A stretch of 6,170 nt of DNA from an uncultured Sphingobacteriia bacterium (GTDB lineage: Bacteria > Bacteroidota > Bacteroidia > Chitinophagales > Chitinophagaceae): contig CAMFKK010000157.1 of the NCBI GenBank assembly GCA_945957225.1, forward strand, positions 1-6,170, written 5' to 3'. The notes beneath the pieces were generated by a model. The model saw only the letters and a program-made list of their open reading frames with translations, was not told the origin of the DNA and did no database searches. The number at the start of each line of letters is the position of its first letter. Position 1 is the first letter of the stretch. Of the stretch, positions 1 through 6,170 are shown piece by piece. Made by a program: the position numbers and the translations under genes.

Positions 1-987
1 ACCGAAGCCCTTTCATGGTTAAATGAACTGGATAGACAGTACCATTTAACCGATAAGGATTATGGCATGGGCGATTTTATAGAAGACCTTAAAGAGAATG
101 GATATCTCAAAGAAAATCCTCAGGACGGTAGCTTTAAAATCACGGGTAAATCTGAACAAACTATTCGCAAAAAAAGCCTCGAAGAGATTTTTGGCAAACT
201 AAAAAAAACTAAACAAGGAAACCACCAAACCAATAAGCAGGGCAGGGGAGACGAGTTGAATCCGGATACAAGACCCTTTCAGTTTGGGGATGCTTTAGAA
301 CAAATAGATTTTACAGAAAGTATCAGAAATGCACAAATCAATCATGGCGTAGAAAGTTTTTCTATGCGGGAAGATGATTTACAAATAAGGGAGTCCGATT
401 TTAAAACCCAGACTTCAACAGTGCTCATGATTGATATTTCTCATTCCATGATTTTATATGGGGAAGATAGGATTACGCCTGCCAAAAAAGTGGCCATGGC
501 TTTGAGTGAGTTAATCACCACCCGATACCCCAAAGACACGTTAGACATAGTGGTTTTTGGAAACGATGCATGGAGTATTGAAATCAAAGACCTACCTTAT
601 TTGCAAGTGGGGCCCTATCACACCAATACGGTAGCCGGATTGGAATTAGCAATGGATTTATTGAGAAAGCAAAAGAATCCCAATAAACAGATTTTTATGA
701 TTACAGATGGTAAGCCCACCTGTTTGAAAATTGGCAAAAAATATTATAAGAATAGTTTTGGTTTAGACCGAAAAGTGGTGAATAGGTGTATCAACCTTGC
801 AGCGCAATGCAAAAAAATGAAAATACCCATTACTACATTTATGATTGCTTCTGATCCTTATTTACAAAGCTTTGTACAAGAATTTACCGAAACCAATCAT
901 GGTAAAGCATTTTTTGCTTCCCTAGATAAATTAGGCGCATTCTTATTCAAGGATTTTGAAAGTGGGAAAAATAAAACCCTTTATTAA
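1..987 (+). CDS. VWA-domain protein with MIDAS site, partner of the downstream AAA+ ATPase (5' partial)
   Basis: The reading frame is open to the left edge (22 codons precede the first ATG at 67), so the ATG at 67 is probably internal and the true start lies outside the window; 328 residues are visible. Counting from that ATG, residues 1-60 are charged and Lys/Gln-rich, probably a linker, and residues 117-300 look like a von Willebrand factor A domain. The MIDAS metal site appears complete: D123-x-S125-x-S127 (DISHS), a threonine in the HTNT segment (186 or 188), and D214 in MITDGKPT. VWA proteins of this kind normally bind targets or metal-dependent partners for a MoxR/ChlI-type ATPase, as in the BchD/BchI, CoxE/CoxD and ViaA/RavA pairs. 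The ATPase gene begins 9 bp downstream on the same strand, which supports a shared operon and complex. No signal peptide or membrane segment is visible, so a cytoplasmic location is inferred. The domain call is solid; the specific role is unknown. Confidence 0.88.
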   Translation, partial: TEALSWLNELDRQYHLTDKDYGMGDFIEDLKENGYLKENPQDGSFKITGKSEQTIRKKSLEEIFGKLKKTKQGNHQTNKQGRGDELNPDTRPFQFGDALEQIDFTESIRNAQINHGVESFSMREDDLQIRESDFKTQTSTVLMIDISHSMILYGEDRITPAKKVAMALSELITTRYPKDTLDIVVFGNDAWSIEIKDLPYLQVGPYHTNTVAGLELAMDLLRKQKNPNKQIFMITDGKPTCLKIGKKYYKNSFGLDRKVVNRCINLAAQCKKMKIPITTFMIASDPYLQSFVQEFTETNHGKAFFASLDKLGAFLFKDFESGKNKTLY

Positions 988-996
988 TTACAGCAC

Positions 997-2532
997 ATGA
1001 GTAAGCAACAAATACAGACTTTAGGAGAATTGATGAAAAGTGGATACCGGTCTAAAACAGTGAAAGAAGAAATCAGGGAAAACCTGATTTTAAAAATGCA
1101 GTCAAAAGAAAATCCTTTTGAAGGCATTATGGGGTATGAAGACACGGTGATTCCAGATACAGAAAGGGCCTTACTTAGCCGTCATAATATACTCTATCTT
1201 GGACTAAGGGGGCAGGCCAAAACAAGGATGGCAAGACAGATGGTGGAATTGTTAGATGAGTGGGTGCCTACCATTGCGGGTTCAGAAGTGAATGATGACC
1301 CTTTACAACCTTTGAGTAAATATGCTCGTGACCTAATTGCAAAATTGGGAGATGATACACCTATTCATTGGGTAAACAGACATGAACGTTATGGAGAGAA
1401 ATTGGCTACCCCTGATGTAAGTGTTGCTGATTTAATTGGTGACATTGATCCCATTAAAGCGGCCAATATGAAGTTGAGCTTTTCCGATGAAGAAGTGATT
1501 CATTATGGAATTATTCCAAGAAGTAATCGGGGTATTTTTGTCATCAATGAATTACCCGATTTGCAAGCTAGGATTCAAGTAGCACTATTCAATATTTTGC
1601 AAGAGGGCGATATCCAAATCCGTGGTTTTAAATTAAGAATGCCTTTAGATATTCTGTTTGTCTTCACGGCCAATCCAGAAGACTATACCAATCGCGGTAG
1701 CATTGTAACTCCCTTAAAAGATAGGATTGAAAGTCAGATTTTGACCCATTATCCCAAAACCATTGAAACATCATTGGCAATCACAGAACAGGAAGCCAAT
1801 TTATTGCCCATACAAACGGAAAGGGTTTCTATTAGCGATTTATTGAAAAGATTGGTAGAGCAGATTGCATTTGAAGCAAGGAATAACGAATATGTAGATA
1901 AGAAAAGTGGGGTTAGTGCAAGATTGACCATTGCAGCATATGAAAATGCCATTAGTGCAGCAGAAAGAAGGGCCATCATTCATGGGCAATCAAATACGCA
2001 AGTGTGGATTTCAGATTTGCAGGGCATCATCCCTGCTATCACAGGTAAGATAGAATTGGTTTATGAAGGGGAACAAGAGGGGCCCTATCAAGTTGCCGTG
2101 CAATTATTGGATAAATCAATAAGATCTCAATTTGTTCAATATTTTCCCAATCCCGATCAACTGAAAAAGAAAAGAGCCACCGGGAAAAAATCAGTAGAAG
2201 AGAAGGAGCCGGAAAACCCTTATAAGTCAGTGATCCGATGGTTTGATGCTGGTAAACATGTTGACCTGATTTTAGACATGAAAGACGAAGCTAAAATTGC
2301 TGCCTTATACCAGGTTGACGGTTTGTATGGCATAGTTAAAAAACATTATCCTCATGCCAATGAAAACGAGAATGCCCTGTTGATGGAATTTGTCTTACAC
2401 GGCTTGGCTGCTTACTCAATGATCAGTAAAAGAAATATTGACGGTAAAATTGAGTTCAAAGATTTAATGGGTAGCATGATGAATCTAGGGCAGTTTGATA
2501 TGAACGAGGAAGATGAAGATTATCAAGGTTAA
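997..2532 (+). CDS. AAA+ ATPase, MoxR/magnesium-chelatase ChlI-like
   Basis: A complete 511-residue protein starting at an ATG 9 bp after the VWA gene; no strong ribosome binding site is seen. The AAA+ core spans about residues 40-345: Walker A is G69-LRGQA-K75-T76, Walker B is IFVINE (180-185), sensor 1 is N226 in FTANPEDY, a likely arginine finger is R243 in PLKDRIES, and a likely sensor 2 arginine is R309 in SGVSARL. Two motif positions differ from the textbook: Ala74 replaces the glycine before the Walker A lysine, and Asn184 replaces the Walker B aspartate, although Glu185 is kept. Residues about 390-511 form a charged C-terminal extension with an acidic tail. Databases may label such proteins magnesium chelatase or sigma-54-interacting, but no chelatase H subunit and no DNA-binding domain is seen. 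With the upstream VWA protein it probably forms an ATP-driven remodelling or insertion complex in the cytoplasm. The family call is firm; substrate unknown. Confidence 0.9.
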   Translation: MSKQQIQTLGELMKSGYRSKTVKEEIRENLILKMQSKENPFEGIMGYEDTVIPDTERALLSRHNILYLGLRGQAKTRMARQMVELLDEWVPTIAGSEVNDDPLQPLSKYARDLIAKLGDDTPIHWVNRHERYGEKLATPDVSVADLIGDIDPIKAANMKLSFSDEEVIHYGIIPRSNRGIFVINELPDLQARIQVALFNILQEGDIQIRGFKLRMPLDILFVFTANPEDYTNRGSIVTPLKDRIESQILTHYPKTIETSLAITEQEANLLPIQTERVSISDLLKRLVEQIAFEARNNEYVDKKSGVSARLTIAAYENAISAAERRAIIHGQSNTQVWISDLQGIIPAITGKIELVYEGEQEGPYQVAVQLLDKSIRSQFVQYFPNPDQLKKKRATGKKSVEEKEPENPYKSVIRWFDAGKHVDLILDMKDEAKIAALYQVDGLYGIVKKHYPHANENENALLMEFVLHGLAAYSMISKRNIDGKIEFKDLMGSMMNLGQFDMNEEDEDYQG

Positions 2533-2534
2533 AA

Positions 2535-3401
2535 TCATTTAATCAACATTCCAAACTTAATTCCAAAAGAAAAGGAAAGTCCAGGACTGCTACCTAGTCT
2601 GGTATTGGCATAATTATAAGCTGCTGTTGCGTCACTATTGGTATAGCTATTGCTTTCTAGTTTATTGTCAAACCCATAGCCTAAGCCCCAATAACCGTCT
2701 AGCAAAACTTTATTGCCAAATACCCATTGTTTTCCAAATTCTAAGTGTAATGCAGCAAAGTTTACTTGCTGTTTTTCTATCTCATATTGGCTACTGGCTT
2801 TATAAGCAATTCTATTTTCACTATAGGATCCAAGATAAATTATTGGTTTTATATAAGCGCCCTGCATGATATGCGTGAATCTGGTTCTTCCAAACAGAAA
2901 GTCTGGAAGCTTACTAAATTTATATCCACCACTAACAAAAATGCCAAATTGGTTCTTTTTAGTTTCGTTAATGCTGCTATAATTATAGTCTAGTATGTTG
3001 TTGTTACCCAGTCCAATGATTCCCAAGGATAATTCATAAGATTTTCCTACTGACAGCTGTTTCTCAAAACTGAACTCAGAATAACCGATTAAAGGTGAGA
3101 AAAAATTTAGTTTGATAGCTTTTGTTAATTGGCCAGGATAATTGTCCCAATTTTTTAAATCATCATTGGCATCAAACAATTCTTTTTTACCATTTTCATA
3201 AATGATCATATGAACCAGTTCTTTACTAATACTGTATATAGGACCTTGTAAATTATCTTGACTATAATACTTGATCTCTGAAAGTCCAATTTCTGTGATT
3301 TTGCCACTGATTTTTTTACCATCTTTTTTGATGATCTGGTCTTGTGCAAAGGACGATATGCTTATTAGAACAGCTATTATTAAAGAAAAAACTAGTTTCA
3401 T
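2535..3401 (-). CDS. Secreted protein, probable outer-membrane beta-barrel, function unknown
   Basis: A 288-residue protein with a typical signal peptide: MK, a hydrophobic stretch at residues 3-18, and a likely signal peptidase I cut after A19 in SSFAQ. The mature N-terminus (about 21-75) is a short beta-rich module with the pattern KKDGKKISGKITEIG and then an SISKE-VHMIIYENGKKE segment; I have seen similar modules in Bacteroidota envelope proteins but cannot name the family. Residues about 95-288 alternate polar and hydrophobic residues, are rich in Gly and aromatic residues, and end in a strand-like SFGIKFGMLIK, which fits a small outer-membrane barrel. No catalytic motif is visible. The gene converges on the ATPase gene with 2 bp between the stops. 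It lies 80 bp downstream of the lipoprotein gene on the same strand, with a hairpin between, so it may have its own promoter. The secretion call is firm, the barrel likely, the function unknown. Confidence 0.78.
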   Translation of the reverse strand: MKLVFSLIIAVLISISSFAQDQIIKKDGKKISGKITEIGLSEIKYYSQDNLQGPIYSISKELVHMIIYENGKKELFDANDDLKNWDNYPGQLTKAIKLNFFSPLIGYSEFSFEKQLSVGKSYELSLGIIGLGNNNILDYNYSSINETKKNQFGIFVSGGYKFSKLPDFLFGRTRFTHIMQGAYIKPIIYLGSYSENRIAYKASSQYEIEKQQVNFAALHLEFGKQWVFGNKVLLDGYWGLGYGFDNKLESNSYTNSDATAAYNYANTRLGSSPGLSFSFGIKFGMLIK

Positions 3402-3421
3402 TCCATCTGTTTATAAAATGA

Positions 3422-3449
3422 CAAAGCAGCAAGAAATCTTGCTGCTTTG
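3422..3449 (-). terminator. Perfect 12-bp hairpin, probable terminator of the lipoprotein gene
   Basis: The arms CAAAGCAGCAAG (3422-3433) and CTTGCTGCTTTG (3438-3449) are exact reverse complements around a 4-base loop. It lies 32 bp past the lipoprotein stop codon and 20 bp before the start of the barrel gene. Read on the minus strand, the stem is followed by TCATTTTAT, a modest, interrupted T tract; on the plus strand the flank is A-rich, so minus-strand termination fits better. The T tract is imperfect, so the hairpin might instead be an mRNA-stabilising or attenuating structure in the leader of the barrel gene. Confidence 0.6.
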
Positions 3450-3481
3450 AAAATAAAATTCATCAATAAATGACAATTTGA

Positions 3482-4180
3482 TTACTTTCTGAGCTTGATC
3501 TCGGTATCTAGCTCCTTGACCATTTCACTAGTAAATTTTTTGCTTGCTTTGGCTATGGATTCAGGGTCAACTGCTTTGGTTTGAATAGACATCAGCAATT
3601 CTTGACTCTGCGTATCGTATAAATTACTTTCTAAATAAATGGTTTTCTTTTCAACCGTATAGCCTGGGTTATAAGTGGACATACCTGTACTCATCACAAC
3701 ACCGGGTCCCATCATTCCCAATCCAGAACCCCAATAATTGCCATAATAAGACCCAAAATTGCCATAATAGCCGTAAGTGCTTACAGGGTTATAGAAAGAC
3801 TGAGAAGCTTTTACATAATGACTTTCTGTGCGGATATCTTTAACTGCAACGGTGAAAATAGTTTCTAATTTCAATTCTTTGATCTTGGCCAAAATGGCTT
3901 CAGCTGGAAAATTCTTACCTACGTTCATTGGTCCTAAAGCTTCTATACTGGTGATGGTTTTGAGTCCCCTTCTTTCTGCTGCGGCTTTTAGATCTGTTTC
4001 CAAAATATTACGAGCATTTAAGTCTTGGGCTAGTACCATAATAAACAAACTGCGTTTTTTGCCCAAGACCTCTGTGTCTTTTTTTACCCAAAATCCAATC
4101 ACAGACATGGATGAGGATTTGCAACCTTGCAAAAGGGTAATCAGTGCGCAAGAGGCAAGAAAGAGTTTGATTTTATTCAT
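3482..4180 (-). CDS. Lipoprotein with Tyr/Gly-rich central segment, function unknown
   Basis: A 232-residue protein with a lipoprotein signal: basic MNKIK, a hydrophobic stretch, and the lipobox LLQGC, so C20 should be lipidated after signal peptidase II cleavage. The residues after the cysteine (KSSS) lack the acidic cluster described as a surface-export signal in some Bacteroidota lipoproteins, so a periplasm-facing anchor is more likely (inference). Residues about 40-118 look like an alpha/beta domain, including LETDLKAAAERRGLKTITS and a beta strand IFTVAVKDIR. Residues about 129-175 are rich in Tyr, Gly, Ser and Met and contain a short YYGN repeat. Residues 176-232 return to a strand pattern (KKTIYLESNLYDTQSQELLMSIQ) and end in a charged helix. 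The layout recalls small lipoproteins such as the DUF4136 group, but I cannot confirm that. The gene starts 31 bp after the cysteine desulfurase stop, so it could be read from that transcript or from its own promoter. Confidence 0.8.
   Translation of the reverse strand: MNKIKLFLASCALITLLQGCKSSSMSVIGFWVKKDTEVLGKKRSLFIMVLAQDLNARNILETDLKAAAERRGLKTITSIEALGPMNVGKNFPAEAILAKIKELKLETIFTVAVKDIRTESHYVKASQSFYNPVSTYGYYGNFGSYYGNYWGSGLGMMGPGVVMSTGMSTYNPGYTVEKKTIYLESNLYDTQSQELLMSIQTKAVDPESIAKASKKFTSEMVKELDTEIKLRK
3737..3769 (-). repeat. Two-copy 21-bp-period repeat encoding YYGN units
   Basis: The plus-strand 12-mer ATTGCCATAATA occurs at 3737-3748 and again at 3758-3769, 21 bp apart and in frame. It encodes the two YYGN units of the lipoprotein at residues 138-141 and 145-148 (YYGNFGSYYGNYWG). 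The exact DNA identity suggests a small in-frame duplication in a low-complexity segment; with only two copies, codon bias and chance are also possible. Confidence 0.5.
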
Positions 4181-4192
4181 GGTAATTGTTTA

Positions 4193-4208
4193 AACGGTTT
4201 ATTCCGTT
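4193..4208 (-). terminator. Weak hairpin after the cysteine desulfurase gene, possible terminator
   Basis: A 5-bp stem, AACGG (4193-4197) with CCGTT (4204-4208), and a 6-base loop lie in the 31-bp gap between the cysteine desulfurase stop and the lipoprotein start. On the minus strand it is followed by TTAAACAATT, a poor T tract. The stem is short, so read-through into the lipoprotein gene is quite possible. Confidence 0.25.
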
Positions 4209-4211
4209 GGG

Positions 4212-5339
4212 TTAGATCATTTCTTGGAGTTTGTTTACAACCAAGTCAATTTCTTCTTTGGTATTATTTTTGCAAAATGAAAATCTTACAGTTACTTGGT
4301 TGGGATTAGAGTTTATGGCCCTTATAACATGAGAGCCTTGATCTGCGCCTGAAGTGCAAGCGCTTCCTCCACTGGCGCAAATATGGTTGATATCCATATT
4401 GAACAGAATCATTTCACTTTTTTCAGTTTTAGGAAAACTTACACTAAGTACAGCATACAAAGATCTTCCTGTTCTATCCCCATTAAAACTACATTCGGGT
4501 ATGGCTTTTTGTAAGGCTGCTGCCATATAATCCTTTAATCCTTGAATATATTGACTGTCTTTTTCAAAATGTTCAGTGGCCAATTCAAGCGCTTTTGCAA
4601 AACCTATAATGCCATACACATTTTCAGTACCCGCGCGCATATTTCTTTCTTGTGCACCTCCGTTAATCAAAGGTTTTATTTTCACATTCTCATTAATATA
4701 CAATATGCCAACGCCTTTTGGGCCATGAAATTTATGACCTGCACCAGTAATAAAATGAACTGGGGTATTTCTTAAGTCAAATGGAAAGTGACCAACAGTT
4801 TGAACCGTATCGCTATGAAAAATGGCGCCATATTCCTTACAAAGGTTTCCCACAGCATGAATATCCAAGATATTTCCAATTTCATTATTGGCATGCATTA
4901 AAGTAACCAAACATTTCTCCTCACTTTCCTTGAGTAATAATTCAAGGTCTTCTAAATCTATATGCCCATTGTCCAATAATTTCACATAGCTCAAAGCAGC
5001 TTCTCCATTCTTGTGCAAATATTCAATAGTATGTGTAGTGGCATGGTGTTCAATCACTGAAGAAATAATATGCTTGCAACCCAAGTCTCTTACAGAAGCA
5101 GTTATTGCAGTATTACTACTTTCAGTTCCGCCACTGGTAAAAAAGATTTCTGCTGGATGTGCGTTTAAAATTTTCGCAACCGTTTTTCTGGCATTTTCAA
5201 TACCCATCCTGCATTCTCTTCCATAACTGTAAATAGAAGAGGGGTTGCCAAAATTGGTAGTTAAATAGGGCATCATGGCTTCTAGTACAGCTGGGTCTAG
5301 AGCAGTTGTAGCGGCATTATCCAAGTAGATTCTTTCCAT
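4212..5339 (-). CDS. Cysteine desulfurase, group I (IscS/NifS-like)
   Basis: A complete 375-residue PLP enzyme that should convert cysteine to alanine and pass the sulfur on as a persulfide for Fe-S clusters, thiolated tRNA or other cofactors in the cytoplasm. Expected residues are present: SGGTES (69-74) for the PLP phosphate, H98 in EHH, N151 in HANNEIG, D177 and Q180 in HSDTVQ, the PLP lysine K203 in GHKFHGPKG, RAGTEN (235-240), and the catalytic cysteine C328 in SGGSACTSG. The SACTS loop marks group I rather than SufS-type group II, which has a different active-site segment. From memory of E. coli IscS (404 residues), the spacing from the Asp to the Lys and the Cys position agree, but the C-terminus after the cysteine is about 30 residues shorter, in the region IscS uses to contact its scaffold. 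No IscU, IscA or tRNA thiolase gene is in view, so the sulfur acceptor is unknown. The start is an ATG 9 bp after the GlmM-like stop, suggesting cotranscription. Confidence 0.95.
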   Translation of the reverse strand: MERIYLDNAATTALDPAVLEAMMPYLTTNFGNPSSIYSYGRECRMGIENARKTVAKILNAHPAEIFFTSGGTESSNTAITASVRDLGCKHIISSVIEHHATTHTIEYLHKNGEAALSYVKLLDNGHIDLEDLELLLKESEEKCLVTLMHANNEIGNILDIHAVGNLCKEYGAIFHSDTVQTVGHFPFDLRNTPVHFITGAGHKFHGPKGVGILYINENVKIKPLINGGAQERNMRAGTENVYGIIGFAKALELATEHFEKDSQYIQGLKDYMAAALQKAIPECSFNGDRTGRSLYAVLSVSFPKTEKSEMILFNMDINHICASGGSACTSGADQGSHVIRAINSNPNQVTVRFSFCKNNTKEEIDLVVNKLQEMI

Positions 5340-5348
5340 GGGTTTGCT

Positions 5349-6118
5349 TTACTGTGCTTCATTAATATCCTGCATCAATCGCTTGGCAATATTGGCAGCG
5401 GTTGTTTGGAAATTACTTTCAGCATAAATACGAATAATGGGTTCAGTATTACTTGGACGCAAGTGAACCCAATCAGTATCAAATTCAATCTTTAACCCAT
5501 CAATGGTATTGATGGGTTGTTTTTTATATTTCTTTTGAATCACAGAAAAGATTTTTTTCAAATCAGTTCCTGGATTTAATTCTATTTTATTCTTGCTAAT
5601 AAAATAATCAGGGTAACTGCTGCGTAATTGTTTTACCGTTTTTTTCTCGTGTGCCAAATGCGTTAGGAATAATGCAATACCTATTAAGGCATCCCTGCCA
5701 TAGTGTAAATCAGGAACTATGATTCCTCCATTTCCTTCTCCTCCAATAACCGCATTTGATTCCTTCATCATATTTACCACATTCACTTCGCCTACTGCAC
5801 TTGGAAAATATTGACCACCATGTTTCTCTGTCACATCTCTTAGTGCCCTAGTACTTGATAAGTTACTAACGGTATTCCCTTTTCTGTGTTTTAATACATA
5901 ATCAGCTACAGCCACCAAGGTATATTCTTCACCAAATAAAGTGCCGTCTTCACAAACAAAACAAAGCCTATCTACGTCAGGGTCTACAGCTATACCCATA
6001 TGGGCTTTTTGTTTGTTTACTTCATTGCATAATTGGTTTAAATGCTCCGGCAATGGCTCCGGATTATGTGCAAACTGACCGTTTACTTCTCCATTCAAAA
6101 CAATAATTTCTTCAACAC
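5349..6118 (-). CDS. glmM: Phosphoglucosamine mutase, GlmM-like, C-terminal part (5' truncated by contig end)
   Basis: About 256 residues of the C-terminal part of an alpha-D-phosphohexomutase. Numbered from the Leu codon at 6096-6098, DPDVDR (39-44) is the metal-binding loop, GEGNGG (120-125) the sugar-binding loop, and RPSNTEPIIRIYAES (214-228) the phosphate-binding loop of domain 4. The domain 1 catalytic serine loop lies off the contig. Codons continue upstream in frame through GVEEIIV to about 6118, where adapter sequence starts and creates an in-frame TAA at 6126-6128; the TTG at 6096-6098 is therefore not a real start. Family members are about 450-460 residues, so roughly 200 are missing. 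GlmM interconverts glucosamine-6-phosphate and glucosamine-1-phosphate on the way to UDP-GlcNAc for peptidoglycan and LPS. Phosphomannomutase or phosphoglucomutase activity cannot be excluded, but the GEGNGG and VNGEVNG-type sequence fits Bacteroidota proteins annotated GlmM. The cysteine desulfurase gene follows after 9 bp. Confidence 0.87.
5494..5525 (+). terminator. Terminator-like hairpin inside and antisense to the glmM-like gene
   Basis: AACCCATCAAT (5494-5504) and ATTGATGGGTT (5508-5518) form a perfect 11-bp stem with a 3-base loop. On the plus strand they are followed by G and then six T (5520-5525) and TATATTT, the shape of an intrinsic terminator. It lies within codons for PINTIDGL of the minus-strand gene, so it would act only on antisense RNA. 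The sense-strand reading has no T tract after the stem. It could be a chance result of coding constraints. Confidence 0.4.
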
Positions 6119-6170
6119 CTGTCTCTTATACACATCTCCGAGCCCACGCTGTCTCTTATACACATCTCCG
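6119..6170. other. Nextera (Tn5) sequencing adapter, two tandem copies: non-genomic contig end
   Basis: CTGTCTCTTATACACATCT, the Tn5 mosaic end used in Nextera libraries, starts at 6119 and again at 6149. The first copy continues with CCGAGCCCACG, the Illumina read 2 adapter, to 6148, and the second copy is cut after CCG at the window end. The exact match to a synthetic adapter and its position at the very end show that this is untrimmed library sequence, not a repeat or mobile element. The base at 6119 could belong to either genome or adapter. Confidence 0.97.

Noticed and set aside
67..69. ATG as the start of the VWA gene
   Set aside because: The frame is open for 22 more codons to the window edge with plausible protein sequence, so the gene most likely begins outside the window.
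1749..1979. 76-codon minus-strand ORF within the ATPase gene
   Set aside because: It lies antisense to a well-supported AAA+ gene across a conserved region and has no recognisable domain or start signal.
610..2092. Shared GGGGCCCTATCA string near 611 and 2081
   Set aside because: Both encode a Gly-Pro-Tyr stretch in unrelated contexts with no flanking similarity; it is a short coincidental match.
2581..2602. Imperfect hairpin CCAGGACT/AGTCTGG just past the ATPase gene
   Set aside because: It has a bulged base, lies within the barrel gene's coding sequence, and has no T tract on the plus strand, so I do not call it a terminator.
2627..2993. Two overlapping plus-strand ORFs of 80 and 75 codons
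   Set aside because: Both are antisense shadows of the signal-peptide beta-barrel gene, with no independent support.
3448..3480. Possible Bacteroidota-type promoter (TTG, then TATTTTC) for the barrel gene on the minus strand
   Set aside because: The -7 element deviates from TAnnTTTG and AT-rich intergenic DNA gives such matches by chance.
3828..4309. Plus-strand ORFs of 121 and 60 codons
   Set aside because: They are antisense to the lipoprotein gene and the end of the cysteine desulfurase gene; no domain or conserved pattern is seen.
4542..5226. Plus-strand ORFs of 77 and 71 codons
   Set aside because: Both lie antisense within the cysteine desulfurase gene, whose catalytic motifs are clear.
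6096..6098. TTG as the start codon of the glmM-like gene
   Set aside because: The coding frame and family-like residues continue upstream to about 6118; the apparent start arises only because adapter sequence introduces a stop.
6119..6170. Direct repeat or transposon end at the right edge
   Set aside because: The repeated unit is the synthetic Nextera adapter at a contig end, so it is a library artefact rather than a mobile element.

Overview
The window is an AT-rich fragment that looks like a chromosomal contig from a member of the Bacteroidota. The organism call rests on several signs: GlmM sequence signatures (DPDVDR, GEGNGG, RPSNTEP) of the type I associate with that phylum, a signal-peptide protein with a short beta-rich N-terminal module and a probable outer-membrane barrel, a lipoprotein with a clear lipobox, and the lack of strong Shine-Dalgarno sequences before the genes. 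A narrower placement (for example Chitinophagales) is only a guess. The fragment holds ordinary-looking chromosomal genes. I see no rRNA, tRNA, CRISPR array, insertion sequence or phage gene.

Left part (1-2532, plus strand): a two-gene unit. A VWA-domain protein with an intact MIDAS metal site, cut off by the left edge, is followed after 9 bp by a 511-residue AAA+ ATPase of the MoxR/magnesium-chelatase ChlI-like group. Such ATPase/VWA pairs usually act together as a chaperone or metal-insertase-like machine. The target of this pair cannot be read from the window.

Middle part (2535-4180, minus strand): two cell-envelope proteins of unknown function, a probable outer-membrane beta-barrel protein and a lipoprotein with a Tyr/Gly-rich middle. 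An 80-bp gap between them contains a perfect 12-bp hairpin, a probable terminator for the lipoprotein gene. The barrel gene converges on the ATPase gene with only 2 bp between the stop codons.

Right part (4212-6118, minus strand): a group I (IscS/NifS-like) cysteine desulfurase preceded 9 bp upstream by the C-terminal part of a phosphoglucosamine mutase (GlmM-like), probably one transcript. The GlmM-like gene is cut by the contig end. Its reading frame is closed by sequencing-adapter sequence: the last 52 bases (6119-6170) are two tandem copies of the Nextera transposase adapter, not genome.

I did not find a convincing new biological system. The points most worth a second look are the ATPase/VWA pair with its non-canonical Walker motifs, a terminator-like hairpin antisense to the glmM-like gene, and the adapter artefact at the right end.
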